DNA from: Dehalococcoidia bacterium UBA2991
Lineage (GTDB): Bacteria > Chloroflexota > Dehalococcoidia > Tepidiformales > Tepidiformaceae
Direction: 5' to 3'
Assembly: GCA_002346645.1 (NCBI GenBank)
Contig: DEAD01000014.1
Location: 6,522-70,521 of the forward strand
Length of the DNA: 64,000 nt
Shown: positions 1 through 9,121 of the stretch, in pieces
Layout: each line of letters starts with the position of its first letter
Numbering within the stretch: the first letter of the stretch is position 1
Position numbers and translations under genes: made by a program
Notes under the pieces: generated by a model
What the model saw: only the letters and a program-made list of their open reading frames with translations
Told to the model about the DNA's origin: nothing
Databases searched by the model: none

Positions 1-1161
1 ATCGAGCTCTCCGTGAACCCGCCAGTCATAAAAGTAATACGGCTGCCCATCCTCTCCGATGAACTCAAGCACAGTGCTATCAATGTTCCGTCGAGTGCTT
101 GGCGAGATGTTGCCCTCCTGAAGAGCAGCAGCAGCAGTGATTATTTTGAAGGTCGAGCCTGGCGCCACCGGGCTAAGAGCCTGATGGAGAAGAGGAATTC
201 GGGGATCATTAAGCAACCGCTGATATTCCTCGCTCGGGTCGGGAAGAGAAAAAATATTGTTGTCGTACGTTGGCACGGAGACCAGTGCATAAACCTCACC
301 TGTAACGGGACTCATCACGACAGCAGCAGCGGTAGTGGCCTCTCCCAGATTGTTAGTGAGGAGTTCGTAAATATAGTGCTGCAGCTCCGAATCAATAGAG
401 AGCACCAGGCTTTCCCCTCCCTCTGCCTCGTTACTCTCAATGACAGTGATGAGGTCACCCTGAGCATCAACCTCGCTAATAGCCCTTCCAGGTGTTCCTC
501 GCAGGAATGTCTCGTAGCGAGCCTCTACTCCGACTTTTCCTACAACTTCATTGAACGCGTAGCCAATCTCCTGAAGAACCCTCCACTCTTCAGGAGATTG
601 CGGGCCCACATAGCCAAGGATGTGACTGAATTCAGGACCACCAGGGTAGATTCGCAGTGGCTCTATGGAGAGAGTCACCCCAGGAAGATCCGCAGCAACC
701 TGTTCGAGCATGAGGGCAGTCGGCCTATCAATGGCCCTAGCAATAGGAAACGGCAGATCACGCTGCCCAAATTCTTCAGCCTCCGCTACCGCTTCTTGGA
801 TCTGAAGAGCGGGCACACCAAGAAGATCCTCCAGGAAAAGGTAAAGGCGGTAACGGTTAATGGAGTCAGCTGGCAAGAAGCTCGGGGTAATCAGCGCCGT
901 AAACGCCCCGCTGTTTTCGACCAGAGGCTTTCCATTGCGATCGAAAATTAGACCTCGAGTGGGGAGCACACTGTCCACTACAATGCGATTGCGCTCAGAG
1001 CGTTCCGCATATTCGGCACCATCAACAAGTTGCATTTGGGCAAGACGGACACCTAAGACCACAAAGAGAACAACAATAGCAATCCGCAGTGCGCCCACAT
1101 TGCCATGTGGGCGGTTGCGACTAAAGCCCGGGTCGACTTGTCTCTGACCCATACCACTCAT
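1..1161 (-). CDS. mrdA: Penicillin-binding protein 2 (transpeptidase), 3' end cut by window edge
   Basis: This is a high-molecular-weight class B PBP that cross-links peptidoglycan during rod elongation. 387 codons are present and the C-terminal part lies beyond position 1. Reading from ATG at 1161 there is a short cytoplasmic tail, one membrane segment (about residues 27-45), a dimerisation region and then the transpeptidase domain. The catalytic Ser-x-x-Lys motif reads STFK with Ser336, preceded by an APG turn as in PBP2 proteins. The start lies 3 nt after the mreD stop, so it is the last visible gene of a mreB-mreC-mreD-mrdA elongasome operon. The assignment is strong and only the missing C-terminus limits it. 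Confidence 0.9.
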   Translation of the reverse strand, partial: MSGMGQRQVDPGFSRNRPHGNVGALRIAIVVLFVVLGVRLAQMQLVDGAEYAERSERNRIVVDSVLPTRGLIFDRNGKPLVENSGAFTALITPSFLPADSINRYRLYLFLEDLLGVPALQIQEAVAEAEEFGQRDLPFPIARAIDRPTALMLEQVAADLPGVTLSIEPLRIYPGGPEFSHILGYVGPQSPEEWRVLQEIGYAFNEVVGKVGVEARYETFLRGTPGRAISEVDAQGDLITVIESNEAEGGESLVLSIDSELQHYIYELLTNNLGEATTAAAVVMSPVTGEVYALVSVPTYDNNIFSLPDPSEEYQRLLNDPRIPLLHQALSPVAPGSTFKIITAAAALQEGNISPSTRRNIDSTVLEFIGEDGQPYYFYDWRVHGELD

Positions 1162-1164
1162 TAA

Positions 1165-1683
1165 TCAGAAACCGACCCGCGCAAGTTCAAAGGAGCGGGC
1201 AGGCCAACCTATCCAGCGACACAGGCCATACGCCAACGAGAGTATTACCCCGTCCAACGCCACACCAGGTAGCAAGATTTCAACAAAAACCTCTCCAAAG
1301 GTCACATTGGAACCTGAACCGATTGCAACCAGAACGAAAATGCTTCGAATCCAAACGGCAGCGACAACCGTCATAACCAGAGCGAGAGCATAGGGGGTCT
1401 TAGGTATGCGGTGCTCACTCTGAATCCAAGCGGCACAGGGAAGAAGTGGCAAGTAGGCAAGGACTAACCACTCAAAATCGATATTGGTGGAGAAGCCAAG
1501 GAAAAGAACAAGCACAGGGAACACGTACATGACGGAGTATGGACCAGCAAAAATAGCCAGAAGGAGCAACATTACCGCGGGAAAGTTCACTACCGCGCCT
1601 AGGAATGGAAAGAATGGTGCAATTGCAACTTGCGCAAGCACTGTCACCAGTACAAACAACCCCAACAAGATTGCCCGCATCAA
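1165..1683 (-). CDS. mreD: Rod shape-determining protein MreD
   Basis: 172 residues, almost all hydrophobic, with five or six predicted membrane helices, matching the usual MreD size and profile. MreD is the integral-membrane member of the elongasome linking MreC and MreB to the PBP2/RodA synthase. Sequence identity in this family is always low, so position carries much of the weight: it overlaps the end of mreC by 4 nt and is followed at once by the PBP2 gene. Tandem ATG codons at the start leave a one-residue ambiguity. Confidence 0.85.
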   Translation of the reverse strand: MMRAILLGLFVLVTVLAQVAIAPFFPFLGAVVNFPAVMLLLLAIFAGPYSVMYVFPVLVLFLGFSTNIDFEWLVLAYLPLLPCAAWIQSEHRIPKTPYALALVMTVVAAVWIRSIFVLVAIGSGSNVTFGEVFVEILLPGVALDGVILSLAYGLCRWIGWPARSFELARVGF

Positions 1684-2504
1684 TCTTCAACCTCGAAGCG
1701 AGAAGAGGTGAAGCTAATCATTACTAAGACAGTACGGGTAGTAGAAATTCTTACTGTCGTCTGCAGGCGCACCGTTGGGAAGGGATCTTGGGAGTCACCC
1801 AGGATGGCTGTGACCTCACCGATTGGAATATCAGAGGGGTAAGCACCACCCAATCCAGAGGAGACCACCACATCGCCGATGTTGAGGTCTCCTTCCACTA
1901 GCTCGAAACTAACACCGCCTCCGTCACCCCTTGCGATGCCATCGGCTGGGCTACCCAGAACCTGTGCTGCCACACTGCTCCGACTGTCGGTAAGCAGGCG
2001 GACAAACGAGCTTCTAGGCAGAGCTTCAGTAACGGTGCCCAAGAGGGTACCCCTTACTGAGAGCACAGGATTACCCTCAGCGACCCCATGATCGGTTCCA
2101 CGATCGATTCGGAGTTCACGCGTGAGTGGACCCTGAATACGACTAAGCACCCCAGCAGTCAGCTGTTCCGCGGATGGGTCGTTCGTGACGTATCCCAAGG
2201 CTTCCTCGATTTCTTTGAGCCTATCGCTATCGCCACGAAGAGAAGCATTCTCGTTACGCAGAGTCTCGTTCTCACCTAGGAGGCGCCGATTTTCCATCTC
2301 TAGGCGGTCCAGATCGCGGATATTCCTGAGGAAATTGGAAACCGGGCGAAACGTCGAAGAGACACCCTCTTCCATGGGACCAGTGATTCGCAGAAAAGTA
2401 TCTTGGACAGGATCCAATATGCCCGCCCGGCCACCTATGGCAAGCACGACAGCAAGGACAATCATGCCCACAGTCCAATAAATGTATCGACTAAAGATCA
2501 GCAT
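1680..2504 (-). CDS. mreC: Rod shape-determining protein MreC
   Basis: 274 residues: an N-terminal membrane anchor (about residues 8-28), a coiled coil rich in Leu/Glu/Asn (about 65-100, with the repeat ENRRLLGENETLRNENASL), then the beta-rich periplasmic MreC domain with conserved GDVVVSSGLGG and P-x-G-V elements. MreC scaffolds the elongasome outside the membrane and binds PBP2. It follows mreB by 17 nt and overlaps mreD, so the genes are translationally coupled. The length is typical. Confidence 0.92.
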   Translation of the reverse strand: MLIFSRYIYWTVGMIVLAVVLAIGGRAGILDPVQDTFLRITGPMEEGVSSTFRPVSNFLRNIRDLDRLEMENRRLLGENETLRNENASLRGDSDRLKEIEEALGYVTNDPSAEQLTAGVLSRIQGPLTRELRIDRGTDHGVAEGNPVLSVRGTLLGTVTEALPRSSFVRLLTDSRSSVAAQVLGSPADGIARGDGGGVSFELVEGDLNIGDVVVSSGLGGAYPSDIPIGEVTAILGDSQDPFPTVRLQTTVRISTTRTVLVMISFTSSRFEVED

Positions 2505-2521
2505 GCGGCGACCGTGCGAAG

Positions 2522-3583
2522 CTACTGTCGCGCCCTCCCTGAAGCGAACTGCTGCTGTACTGTGCTGCTCGCTTCGATCTCATCAAAAATCTCCCCCGCA
2601 CCGCGCACCACACAAAGAAGCGGATCTTCGGAAACATAGACAGGGAAACGAGTCTCCTGGCTAATACGGCGATCAAGGCCCCGTAGGAGAGCTCCGCCAC
2701 CGGCAAGGGCAATTCCGTGGGCCATGAGATCACTTACAAGCTCAGGGGGAGTGACCTCAATGGAGGTCCGGACAGCCTCTACAATCTGCCCAACAGCTCC
2801 AGCAAGGGCGTCACGCAGTTCGATAGTACTAATCTCTACAGCCTTAGGAAGCCCTGTCGCCTGATCTCGGCCCCTCAGAACGACTGCTTCCTCGGTTTCG
2901 AGCGGGGCAGCCGAACCAGCTGACTTCTTCACCTCCTCAGCGGTGCGTTCACCGATTAGAAGGTTATGCACCTGACGTGCGTAAGCGACGATACTCCGAT
3001 CCATCTCGTCACCAGCAACCCGGATTGACCGGCTGATGACCATGCCACCAAGTGAAATGACAGCAACCTCAGTAGTGCCTCCACCAATATCTACCACCAT
3101 GCAGCCAGAGGCCTCCATTACCGGCAAGCCAGACCCAATGGCAGCAGCAAGAGGTTCCTCAATAAGGAAGCAGGAGCGAGCGCCCGCACTGAGAGCGGCG
3201 TCGTGGACAGCACGCTTTTCAACCTCAGTCACACCACTAGGAATGCCAATAACAACACGGGGTTGGGCAAGAAAAGATCGGTCCTGAACTGCCCGGATGA
3301 AGTAACTAAGCATCCTCTCCGTGACCTCGAAGTCCGAGATAACACCATCACGAAGGGGACGGACAGCAACAATATTGGCGGGAGTTCGACCTACCATGCG
3401 CTGCGCATCCTCCCCAATGGCGAGGATACGTTTTGATGTGCGATCTATCGCAACGATGGAGGGCTCGATGATGACGATCCCTCGGCCCCGGACCATGACA
3501 AGAGTATTGGCTGTCCCCAAATCTATAGCGATGTCATGGGACAGAAAGCTAAAAAGGCGGGAAAAAGGTCCGAGGCGTACCAA
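2522..3583 (-). CDS. mreB: Actin-like rod shape protein MreB
   Basis: 353 residues of the actin/HSP70 fold. It shows the phosphate-1 motif IDLGTANTLV near the N-terminus, phosphate-2 VVDIGGGTTEVAVI, and the adenosine motif GIALAGGGALLRGLD near the C-terminus. MreB filaments under the membrane guide lateral wall synthesis. The start is a TTG at 3583 with AGGA about 9 nt upstream. A 6-bp hairpin (3599-3613) lies just upstream of that Shine-Dalgarno in the mRNA. It is the first gene of the mre cluster, about 100 nt after the methyltransferase. Confidence 0.95.
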   Translation of the reverse strand: MVRLGPFSRLFSFLSHDIAIDLGTANTLVMVRGRGIVIIEPSIVAIDRTSKRILAIGEDAQRMVGRTPANIVAVRPLRDGVISDFEVTERMLSYFIRAVQDRSFLAQPRVVIGIPSGVTEVEKRAVHDAALSAGARSCFLIEEPLAAAIGSGLPVMEASGCMVVDIGGGTTEVAVISLGGMVISRSIRVAGDEMDRSIVAYARQVHNLLIGERTAEEVKKSAGSAAPLETEEAVVLRGRDQATGLPKAVEISTIELRDALAGAVGQIVEAVRTSIEVTPPELVSDLMAHGIALAGGGALLRGLDRRISQETRFPVYVSEDPLLCVVRGAGEIFDEIEASSTVQQQFASGRARQ

Positions 3584-3598
3584 GGGATCGGTCCTGCC

Positions 3599-3613
3599 GC
3601 AGGCCTAGCCTGC
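3599..3613 (-). promoter_or_regulatory. Hairpin in the mreB 5' leader
   Basis: A perfect inverted repeat GCAGGC-CTA-GCCTGC (6-bp stem, 3-nt loop) sits 16-30 nt upstream of the mreB TTG and directly before its AGGA. It could modulate ribosome access or be a small operator. No experimental support can be read from sequence. Confidence 0.4.
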
Positions 3614-3680
3614 ATTTGCGAATAGGTGCTACAACTCAGTATAGGGCAGAGGGACCGGAGGGCCCGCTGGATTACCAAAA

Positions 3681-4499
3681 TCAGGAAACCGCAGCAAGCC
3701 CCTCTACATGAACAAATAGGAAAAGTGCTTCTTCGTTGCGGGCCCAATCACGCCACCCGGTAGCAATACGCTCTAGGTCACTCTGATTGGCGAGTCCATA
3801 GGCTAAAGCTTGATCTGCTAACTTGGAGTTAGTCACGCGCTCTGCCCAGGAGTCTCCCCAGTTCAGCAGCTCTGCGGAATCACGCATCATCGCGACAGTT
3901 GTTGAGACCTCGATTTGGTTGAACCCAGCATGGTTGAACCACGCTGGGATACGTCGCCCAGCGTTTGCGTCAGCTCCATTTCGGCGAACAACCTCGGTGT
4001 ATAGGGCACGCCACTCTTCAATTTCCTCCGTGCGAGGATGGCAAATCATGGTCTGGTAATCAGAATCTCTGGCTGCAACAAAACCCCCAGACCTAACTAC
4101 TCGCCCCATTTCCCGCAAAGCGGCAGCTGGATCACCAAGATGTTGCATAAGCTGATGGGCGTAAGCGACATCAAAGGAATCATCCTCAAAAGGGAGCGCA
4201 TAAACATCGCCTTCGGCAAACCTGAGATTAGAAACGCCATGATTTAAATCACGAGCAGTCTCCAGCACCCCCGAGTCAGCGTCGATCCCTATCACGTTGC
4301 CAGGGTCAACGTACTTAGCAAGACCCGCAGTTATCGAACCAGGGCCACAGCCCACATCTAGTAGATTCATTCCGGGCTGGAGCTTGGGAAGCAGAAAGCG
4401 GGCTGCCTCCTCTGCAGTGCGGCGACTGTGTTGAGTAACAACGGAGGGGTGATGTCCGTGCGTATAGGTCTCATTCTGAGAAAGCTCACTCATAACCAC
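3681..4499 (-). CDS. Class I SAM-dependent methyltransferase (UbiE-like)
   Basis: 272 residues with the Rossmann motif I LLDVGCGPGSITAGLA (about residues 46-61), an acidic motif-II residue in VIGIDADSGVL, and the motif around DSFDVAYAHQLMQHLGDP typical of UbiE/Methyltransf_11 enzymes. The substrate cannot be told from sequence. It may start at GTG 4499 or ATG 4493, and neither has a clear Shine-Dalgarno. It lies between ligA (35-nt gap) and mreB on the same strand and probably shares their transcript. Confidence 0.8.
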   Translation of the reverse strand: MVMSELSQNETYTHGHHPSVVTQHSRRTAEEAARFLLPKLQPGMNLLDVGCGPGSITAGLAKYVDPGNVIGIDADSGVLETARDLNHGVSNLRFAEGDVYALPFEDDSFDVAYAHQLMQHLGDPAAALREMGRVVRSGGFVAARDSDYQTMICHPRTEEIEEWRALYTEVVRRNGADANAGRRIPAWFNHAGFNQIEVSTTVAMMRDSAELLNWGDSWAERVTNSKLADQALAYGLANQSDLERIATGWRDWARNEEALFLFVHVEGLAAVS

Positions 4500-4534
4500 A
4501 CCATTTTGAACGGGCCAGCCACTTCTAGTCAGCC

Positions 4535-6844
4535 CTAACTGCTGGCTTCTTCGTGCTCTTCCTGAAACCGACTAAGAGCAGAACCCCCTTCTTCTAGCAC
4601 AACCAGATATTGCTCCTCACTCAGAAGAAGCGTTCCGAGCTCAACAGCTCGGGCGAGCTTGCTGCCCCCTGGATCGGCCCCAGCCACAAGAAAATCAGTC
4701 TTTCCTGAAACAGAGCCGGTGACAGTAGCACCCGCCTCTACAGCTAGCTTTTCAGCCTCGACTCGTGTCATCGAATCCAATTTTCCTGTAACCACAATGG
4801 AGAAACCCTCCAACAAATCGCTAGCCGGTGCGACCACCTCGCTAGTCATGTTCACGCCGGCCCCAAGCAAACGATTAACAATGTCACGATTCAACTCTCG
4901 CTCAGCCCAACGGCCGATGCTGCGCGCAACAACTGGACCCACACCCTCAACTTCTTGTAGCGCATTCTCACCTGCATCAAGAACTGCATGGAGGTCGGTG
5001 AACCGTTGCGCAAGAAGACGAGCAGTTTCAATTCCAATATGGCGGATCCCTAACGCAAAAATGAGATTGGGAAGGGGGCGCCCCTTACTACGGTTAATAC
5101 CCTCTACTAGGTTGGCCGCATTCTTTGATCCGAATCCACGATCCTCGAGTCGTAGCTGAGCCAAATGCCCCACGTCGAGCTCAACCCCACTTTTGTCCCA
5201 TTCCTCTACAAGGTTGGTATTGGATTGATTTTCCCGCCAGCGAGCAATATTGCGCGCAACAACCGGGCCCACACCCTCAACCTCCTGCAGGGCTACTGCT
5301 TCAGCCTCGAGGACAGCAGACACTGTGCCAAAATGCTGAACGAGAGCCGCCGCATTCTTTTCCCCAATATTCTGGGTAAGAGTGAGCGAGGAAAGCTGCT
5401 CCCTAGATAAGGTGTAGATATCAGCAACATCGCTAACAAAGCCTTCCCGAAAGAGCGCCTCCGAAAGTCGTTCCCCCAGGCCCTCTATGTCCATAGCACC
5501 CCTTGAAGAAAAGTGTTCTACAAGGCGAACCTGCTGCTGCGGGCAGGCAAGGTTGGGGCAGAACGAGTCGGCAGCATCTTCCTCACGCTCGATAGCTGCT
5601 CCGCAAGCGGGACAGTTGTCGGGCATGGCAAAAACTGTCTCACTGCCATCACGCAAGCTAACTACCGCAGCAACAACCTGAGGAATGACATCACCAGCGC
5701 GCTGAACAATGACCGTATCGCCAATGCGCACATCTTTGCGGTGGATATCCTGCTCGTTATGAAGGGTCGCCATCTGGATACGAGCTCCCCCCACGACTAC
5801 TGGCTCCAACACAGCGAACGGATTGAGAGCCCCGGTACGACCTACGTTTACGGCAATATCAAGGAGTTTGGTTGTGCGCTGCTGGGGAGGGAATTTGAAG
5901 GCAGTTGCCCAGCGAGGTTCACGTCCCGCAACACCCAATCGATCCCACTCCTCGGTATCGTCAATCTTGATTACGACACCATCGATGTCGTAATCAAGAC
6001 GTTCGCGGCGCTGCCCCCACCAGCTCACCCGCCTAGAGGCCTCAGCAAGGTTGGGATGTGTTTCAACGTCGGTGTTCACCCTGAAGCCAATCTCAGCAAG
6101 CCACTTCAGTCTCTCAATGTGACTTGAGGGCACTGGACCATCACTCCAGCCAATCTGATAGACGTAGATCGAAAGAGGTCGCTGGGCAGTTACTGTCGGA
6201 TCAAGCTGACGGACAGCTCCGGCTGCGGAGTTACGAGGGTTAGCGAAAAGAGGTTCGTCTCGCTCTGCCCGTTCCCTGTTCATGCGCTCAAAGCCACTTT
6301 TGGTCATGTAGACCTCACCACGGACTTCAAAAGCAAATGGAGGCTTGTCGCCAGTAAGTACTACCGGAATGCTGCGGATCGTTCGCAGGTTGGCAGTGAT
6401 GTTTTCACCCCGACGACCATCGCCTCGAGTGGCACCTTGCAAAAACCGCCCCCCCTCGTAAATCAAGGAGATAGCAAGTCCATCGATCTTGGGCTCAGTC
6501 GTAAGGGCAAAGTCATCCCGGCCAGCCCGTTCAGCAGCCCGCCGGTGCCAATCTGCAAGATCATCATCAGAGGTAGCATTGGAAAGACTTAGTAGAGGAA
6601 GCCGGTGCTCTACTGTTGAGAACGACTCGAGAGGTGGGGCGCCAACACGCTCCGTGGGCGAGTCAGGCGTAATGAGCTCAGGGTAAGCAGCCTCCAGGTC
6701 ACGCAACTCATTCAGAAACAGGTCATACTCGCCATCGCTGATCTCCGGAGCGTCGAGAACATAGTAGCGATGGTTGTGGTAATTGATGAGCGAGCGCAAC
6801 TCTTCGCTGCGAAGCCTTGCCTCATGCTGATCTAAAAGCTCCAT
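4535..6844 (-). CDS. ligA: NAD-dependent DNA ligase, with extra HhH module
   Basis: Seals nicks using NAD+. Domains in order: Ia NMN-binding; adenylation domain with Lys119 in the KIDG motif; OB fold; four-cysteine zinc finger (near 5550-5610); helix-hairpin-helix region; C-terminal BRCT. At 769 residues it is about 100 longer than usual. The excess is in the HhH region: the block ALQEVEGVGPVVAR occurs at about residues 518 and 628, inside two alignable copies 110 residues apart, with partly conserved nucleotide sequence as well. Other catalytic motifs look intact. A TAAGAT box ends 9 nt before the ATG, so the transcript may be nearly leaderless. It diverges from hisH. Confidence 0.96.
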   Translation of the reverse strand: MELLDQHEARLRSEELRSLINYHNHRYYVLDAPEISDGEYDLFLNELRDLEAAYPELITPDSPTERVGAPPLESFSTVEHRLPLLSLSNATSDDDLADWHRRAAERAGRDDFALTTEPKIDGLAISLIYEGGRFLQGATRGDGRRGENITANLRTIRSIPVVLTGDKPPFAFEVRGEVYMTKSGFERMNRERAERDEPLFANPRNSAAGAVRQLDPTVTAQRPLSIYVYQIGWSDGPVPSSHIERLKWLAEIGFRVNTDVETHPNLAEASRRVSWWGQRRERLDYDIDGVVIKIDDTEEWDRLGVAGREPRWATAFKFPPQQRTTKLLDIAVNVGRTGALNPFAVLEPVVVGGARIQMATLHNEQDIHRKDVRIGDTVIVQRAGDVIPQVVAAVVSLRDGSETVFAMPDNCPACGAAIEREEDAADSFCPNLACPQQQVRLVEHFSSRGAMDIEGLGERLSEALFREGFVSDVADIYTLSREQLSSLTLTQNIGEKNAAALVQHFGTVSAVLEAEAVALQEVEGVGPVVARNIARWRENQSNTNLVEEWDKSGVELDVGHLAQLRLEDRGFGSKNAANLVEGINRSKGRPLPNLIFALGIRHIGIETARLLAQRFTDLHAVLDAGENALQEVEGVGPVVARSIGRWAERELNRDIVNRLLGAGVNMTSEVVAPASDLLEGFSIVVTGKLDSMTRVEAEKLAVEAGATVTGSVSGKTDFLVAGADPGGSKLARAVELGTLLLSEEQYLVVLEEGGSALSRFQEEHEEASS

Positions 6845-6853
6845 CTAACTCTG

Positions 6854-6859
6854 ATCTTA
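6854..6859 (-). promoter_or_regulatory. Putative ligA -10 box (TAAGAT)
   Basis: TAAGAT on the minus strand ends 9 nt before the ligA ATG. It matches the TAnnnT boxes found close to many starts in this window, but the spacing is at the long end. Confidence 0.4.
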
Positions 6860-6932
6860 GCCTGCCAGGGACAGCTACTCGACCATTTGGCTAACCCGTG
6901 ACGATAGGGAAGCAAAGCTGCAAACTGGCCTC

Positions 6933-7562
6933 ATGGGCAACGACCCATCTCTGGTGGTGGTGGACTACGATGCTGGGAACCTGCGCAGCGTCGAGCGAGC
7001 GCTTGCTCACGCGGGGGTGCAGGCAAGCATCTCAGCGGACCGAGAGGACCTCGCACGTGCAGATGGCGTGATTCTTCCAGGCGTAGGGGCTGCTTCAGAC
7101 ACTATGGCTAAACTGAACGCCCGTAGCCTTACCGAACCGCTTCTAGAATACGTGGCCTCAGGCCGGCCCTTCCTCGGAATTTGCATGGGGCTCCAAGCGC
7201 TACTCGACCACTCAGACGAAGGCGGCGGACAGGATTGCCTGGGATTACTGCCAGGGCAGGTTCGTCACTTCGGCTTCCAAAATTTGAAGGTCCCGCACAT
7301 GGGTTGGAATCAGGTGGATTGGGTTAGAGAGCACCGCCTCACAGAAGGCATTCCGAGCGGAACATATTTCTACTTTGTGCATAGCTTTTACCCAGCGCCA
7401 GAAGATTCTGAATTAGCAGTAGGCGAAACCACTTATGGCCTGACCTTCCCAAGCGTGTTAGCACGGGACAACGTTGTTGCCACACAGTTCCACCCAGAGA
7501 AGAGTGGAGAGGTCGGCCTGAGACTTTATGCCAACTTCGCAGCATGGGTGCGCGAAGCATGA
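6933..7562 (+). CDS. hisH: Imidazole glycerol phosphate synthase, glutaminase subunit HisH
   Basis: 209-residue class I glutamine amidotransferase. The nucleophile elbow LGICMGLQAL carries Cys84, and the His/Glu pair is in TQFHPEKSG near residue 187. With HisF it converts PRFAR and glutamine to IGP and AICAR. First gene of hisH-hisA-hisF(-hisI). The ATG at 6933 has no clear Shine-Dalgarno. CAAACT, 6 nt upstream, is a weak candidate -10 for a leaderless start. Confidence 0.95.
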   Translation: MGNDPSLVVVDYDAGNLRSVERALAHAGVQASISADREDLARADGVILPGVGAASDTMAKLNARSLTEPLLEYVASGRPFLGICMGLQALLDHSDEGGGQDCLGLLPGQVRHFGFQNLKVPHMGWNQVDWVREHRLTEGIPSGTYFYFVHSFYPAPEDSELAVGETTYGLTFPSVLARDNVVATQFHPEKSGEVGLRLYANFAAWVREA

Positions 7563-8284
7563 CCCTTGAGGTAATTCCCGCAATAGACATCCGCGGTGGC
7601 CGTTGTGTCCGCCTACTGCAGGGCGACTTTGATCAAGAAACCGTCTACGAGAACGATCCAACAACGGTAGCTAAAGAATGGGAAACACAGGGTGCCAAAC
7701 GACTACACGTAGTCGACCTGGATGGTGCAAAAGAGGGGCACCCTGTGAATGGAGTCGACGTTGCTAGTATTTGCGCAGCAGTGACTATCCCAGTCGAAGT
7801 CTCAGGGGGCCTGCGCAACATTGAGGACATCGAAGTGGCAGCCGCGTGGGGAGCAGACCGCATCCAGCTAGGAAGCGCTGCCGTGAACAATCCAGAGCTT
7901 GTGGACCTTGCAGTTAAGCAGTTTCCCAAAATGATAGTGGTGGCCATCGACACCCGCGGTGGAGAGGCTTTGACTGAAGGATGGCTCGAGGAGTCGGGAG
8001 CGGACGGGCTTATGCTCGCGCAAGAAATGGTGGAACGGGGAGCACCACGCATCATGGTGACAGACGTGGGCCGGGATGGCTCCCTCGAAGGTCCGAACAT
8101 CTCACTGGCAGAAGAATTCGCAAGAGCATTACCCGTACCTGTAGTTGCGTCTGGCGGAGTCACAACGATTAACGATCTACAAGCTCTGGCAAAGACAGGC
8201 TGTGAGGGTGCCATCGTGGGTAAGGCCCTCTACGAGGGCCGCTTTACCCTGAGGAAGGCGCTAGAGACGGTGGCGACTTGCTAA
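7559..8284 (+). CDS. hisA: Phosphoribosylformimino-5-aminoimidazole carboxamide ribotide isomerase HisA
   Basis: TIM-barrel isomerase that makes PRFAR from ProFAR. It starts MTLEVIPAIDIRGG, the conserved first strand with the catalytic Asp, and has the second catalytic Asp in VTDVGRDGSLEGPN and the phosphate loop VVASGGV. I place the start at ATG 7559, overlapping the hisH TGA as ATGA; an in-frame ATG at 7544 would add five non-conserved residues. 241 residues is normal. Confidence 0.95.
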   Translation: MTLEVIPAIDIRGGRCVRLLQGDFDQETVYENDPTTVAKEWETQGAKRLHVVDLDGAKEGHPVNGVDVASICAAVTIPVEVSGGLRNIEDIEVAAAWGADRIQLGSAAVNNPELVDLAVKQFPKMIVVAIDTRGGEALTEGWLEESGADGLMLAQEMVERGAPRIMVTDVGRDGSLEGPNISLAEEFARALPVPVVASGGVTTINDLQALAKTGCEGAIVGKALYEGRFTLRKALETVATC

Positions 8285-9048
8285 CCAAACGGATAATTCC
8301 TTGTTTTGATGTAGACCGAGGTCGGGTCGTTAAGGGTGTCTCCTTTGTGGAACTTCGAGATGCAGGCGATCCAGTGGAACTAGCAAAGCTTTACGACACA
8401 GAGGGCGCCGACGAATTGGTATTCCTCGATATCACTGCCTCTTCTGATAATCGATCGACTGTATACGACATGGTCTCGGCTACAGCCGACCAGGTCTTCA
8501 TCCCTTTCACTGTGGGCGGAGGAATCCGTACAACTTCAGATATGAAGGCAATGCTTGAGCTAGGCGCAGATAAGGTCAGCATTAACACCGCTGCCGTAAA
8601 TAAACCGAATCTTGTGAACGAAGGGGCCTACCGTTTTGGGAGCCAGTGCATCGTTATCGCAATCGACGCGAAAAGGACAGCAGCTGGCTGGGAGGTTTTC
8701 ACCCACGGGGGCCGCACACCCACCCGAATGGATGCGATCGCATGGGCACAGGAGGTCGTAGAGCGGGGGGCAGGGGAGCTGCTGGTAACAAGCATGGATA
8801 CCGACGGTCACCTGAGCGGCTATGACATCCCTTTGCTGGCAGCTATAAGCGAGGCCGTGAATGTGCCTGTTATAGCCTCGGGAGGTGCCGGCAGCCCCGA
8901 CCACATGGCAGAAGCACTCACTTCAGGAAAGGCAGACGCGGTACTTGCAGCAAGCATCTTTCACTTCGGAACATATTCAATCCGCGAGGTGAAGGAAGCT
9001 CTCTCGGCCCATGGGCTCCCGATTCGTCCGGTAAAAGAGCTGAGATAA
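8278..9048 (+). CDS. hisF: Imidazole glycerol phosphate synthase, cyclase subunit HisF
   Basis: 256-residue TIM barrel. The N-terminus MLTKRIIPCFDV with the catalytic Asp11 is nearly invariant in the family, which fixes the TTG start at 8278 even though it overlaps hisA by 7 nt. The second catalytic Asp is in TSMDTDGHLSGYD. It forms the ammonia-channelled complex with HisH, encoded two genes upstream. Confidence 0.96.
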   Translation: MLTKRIIPCFDVDRGRVVKGVSFVELRDAGDPVELAKLYDTEGADELVFLDITASSDNRSTVYDMVSATADQVFIPFTVGGGIRTTSDMKAMLELGADKVSINTAAVNKPNLVNEGAYRFGSQCIVIAIDAKRTAAGWEVFTHGGRTPTRMDAIAWAQEVVERGAGELLVTSMDTDGHLSGYDIPLLAAISEAVNVPVIASGGAGSPDHMAEALTSGKADAVLAASIFHFGTYSIREVKEALSAHGLPIRPVKELR

Positions 9049-9121
9049 GATTCAGGGCGAGCGCAGCAGTACCCTCCGGTATCCTCAAGAGCAACGAGCA
9101 CATTACTTTCGGAGCTTGACC

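Noticed and set aside
13..951. 312-codon open frame on the plus strand
   Set aside because: It is antisense to the PBP2 gene, whose minus-strand frame has the STFK motif and family-wide similarity; the plus-strand product has no recognisable features.
4800..5300. LigA repeat as an assembly duplication or frameshift
   Set aside because: The two copies differ at many synonymous and non-synonymous sites and the frame is intact, so a simple assembly duplication is unlikely, although reads were not available.
5513..6127. 204-codon open frame on the plus strand
   Set aside because: Antisense to ligA; no features of its own.
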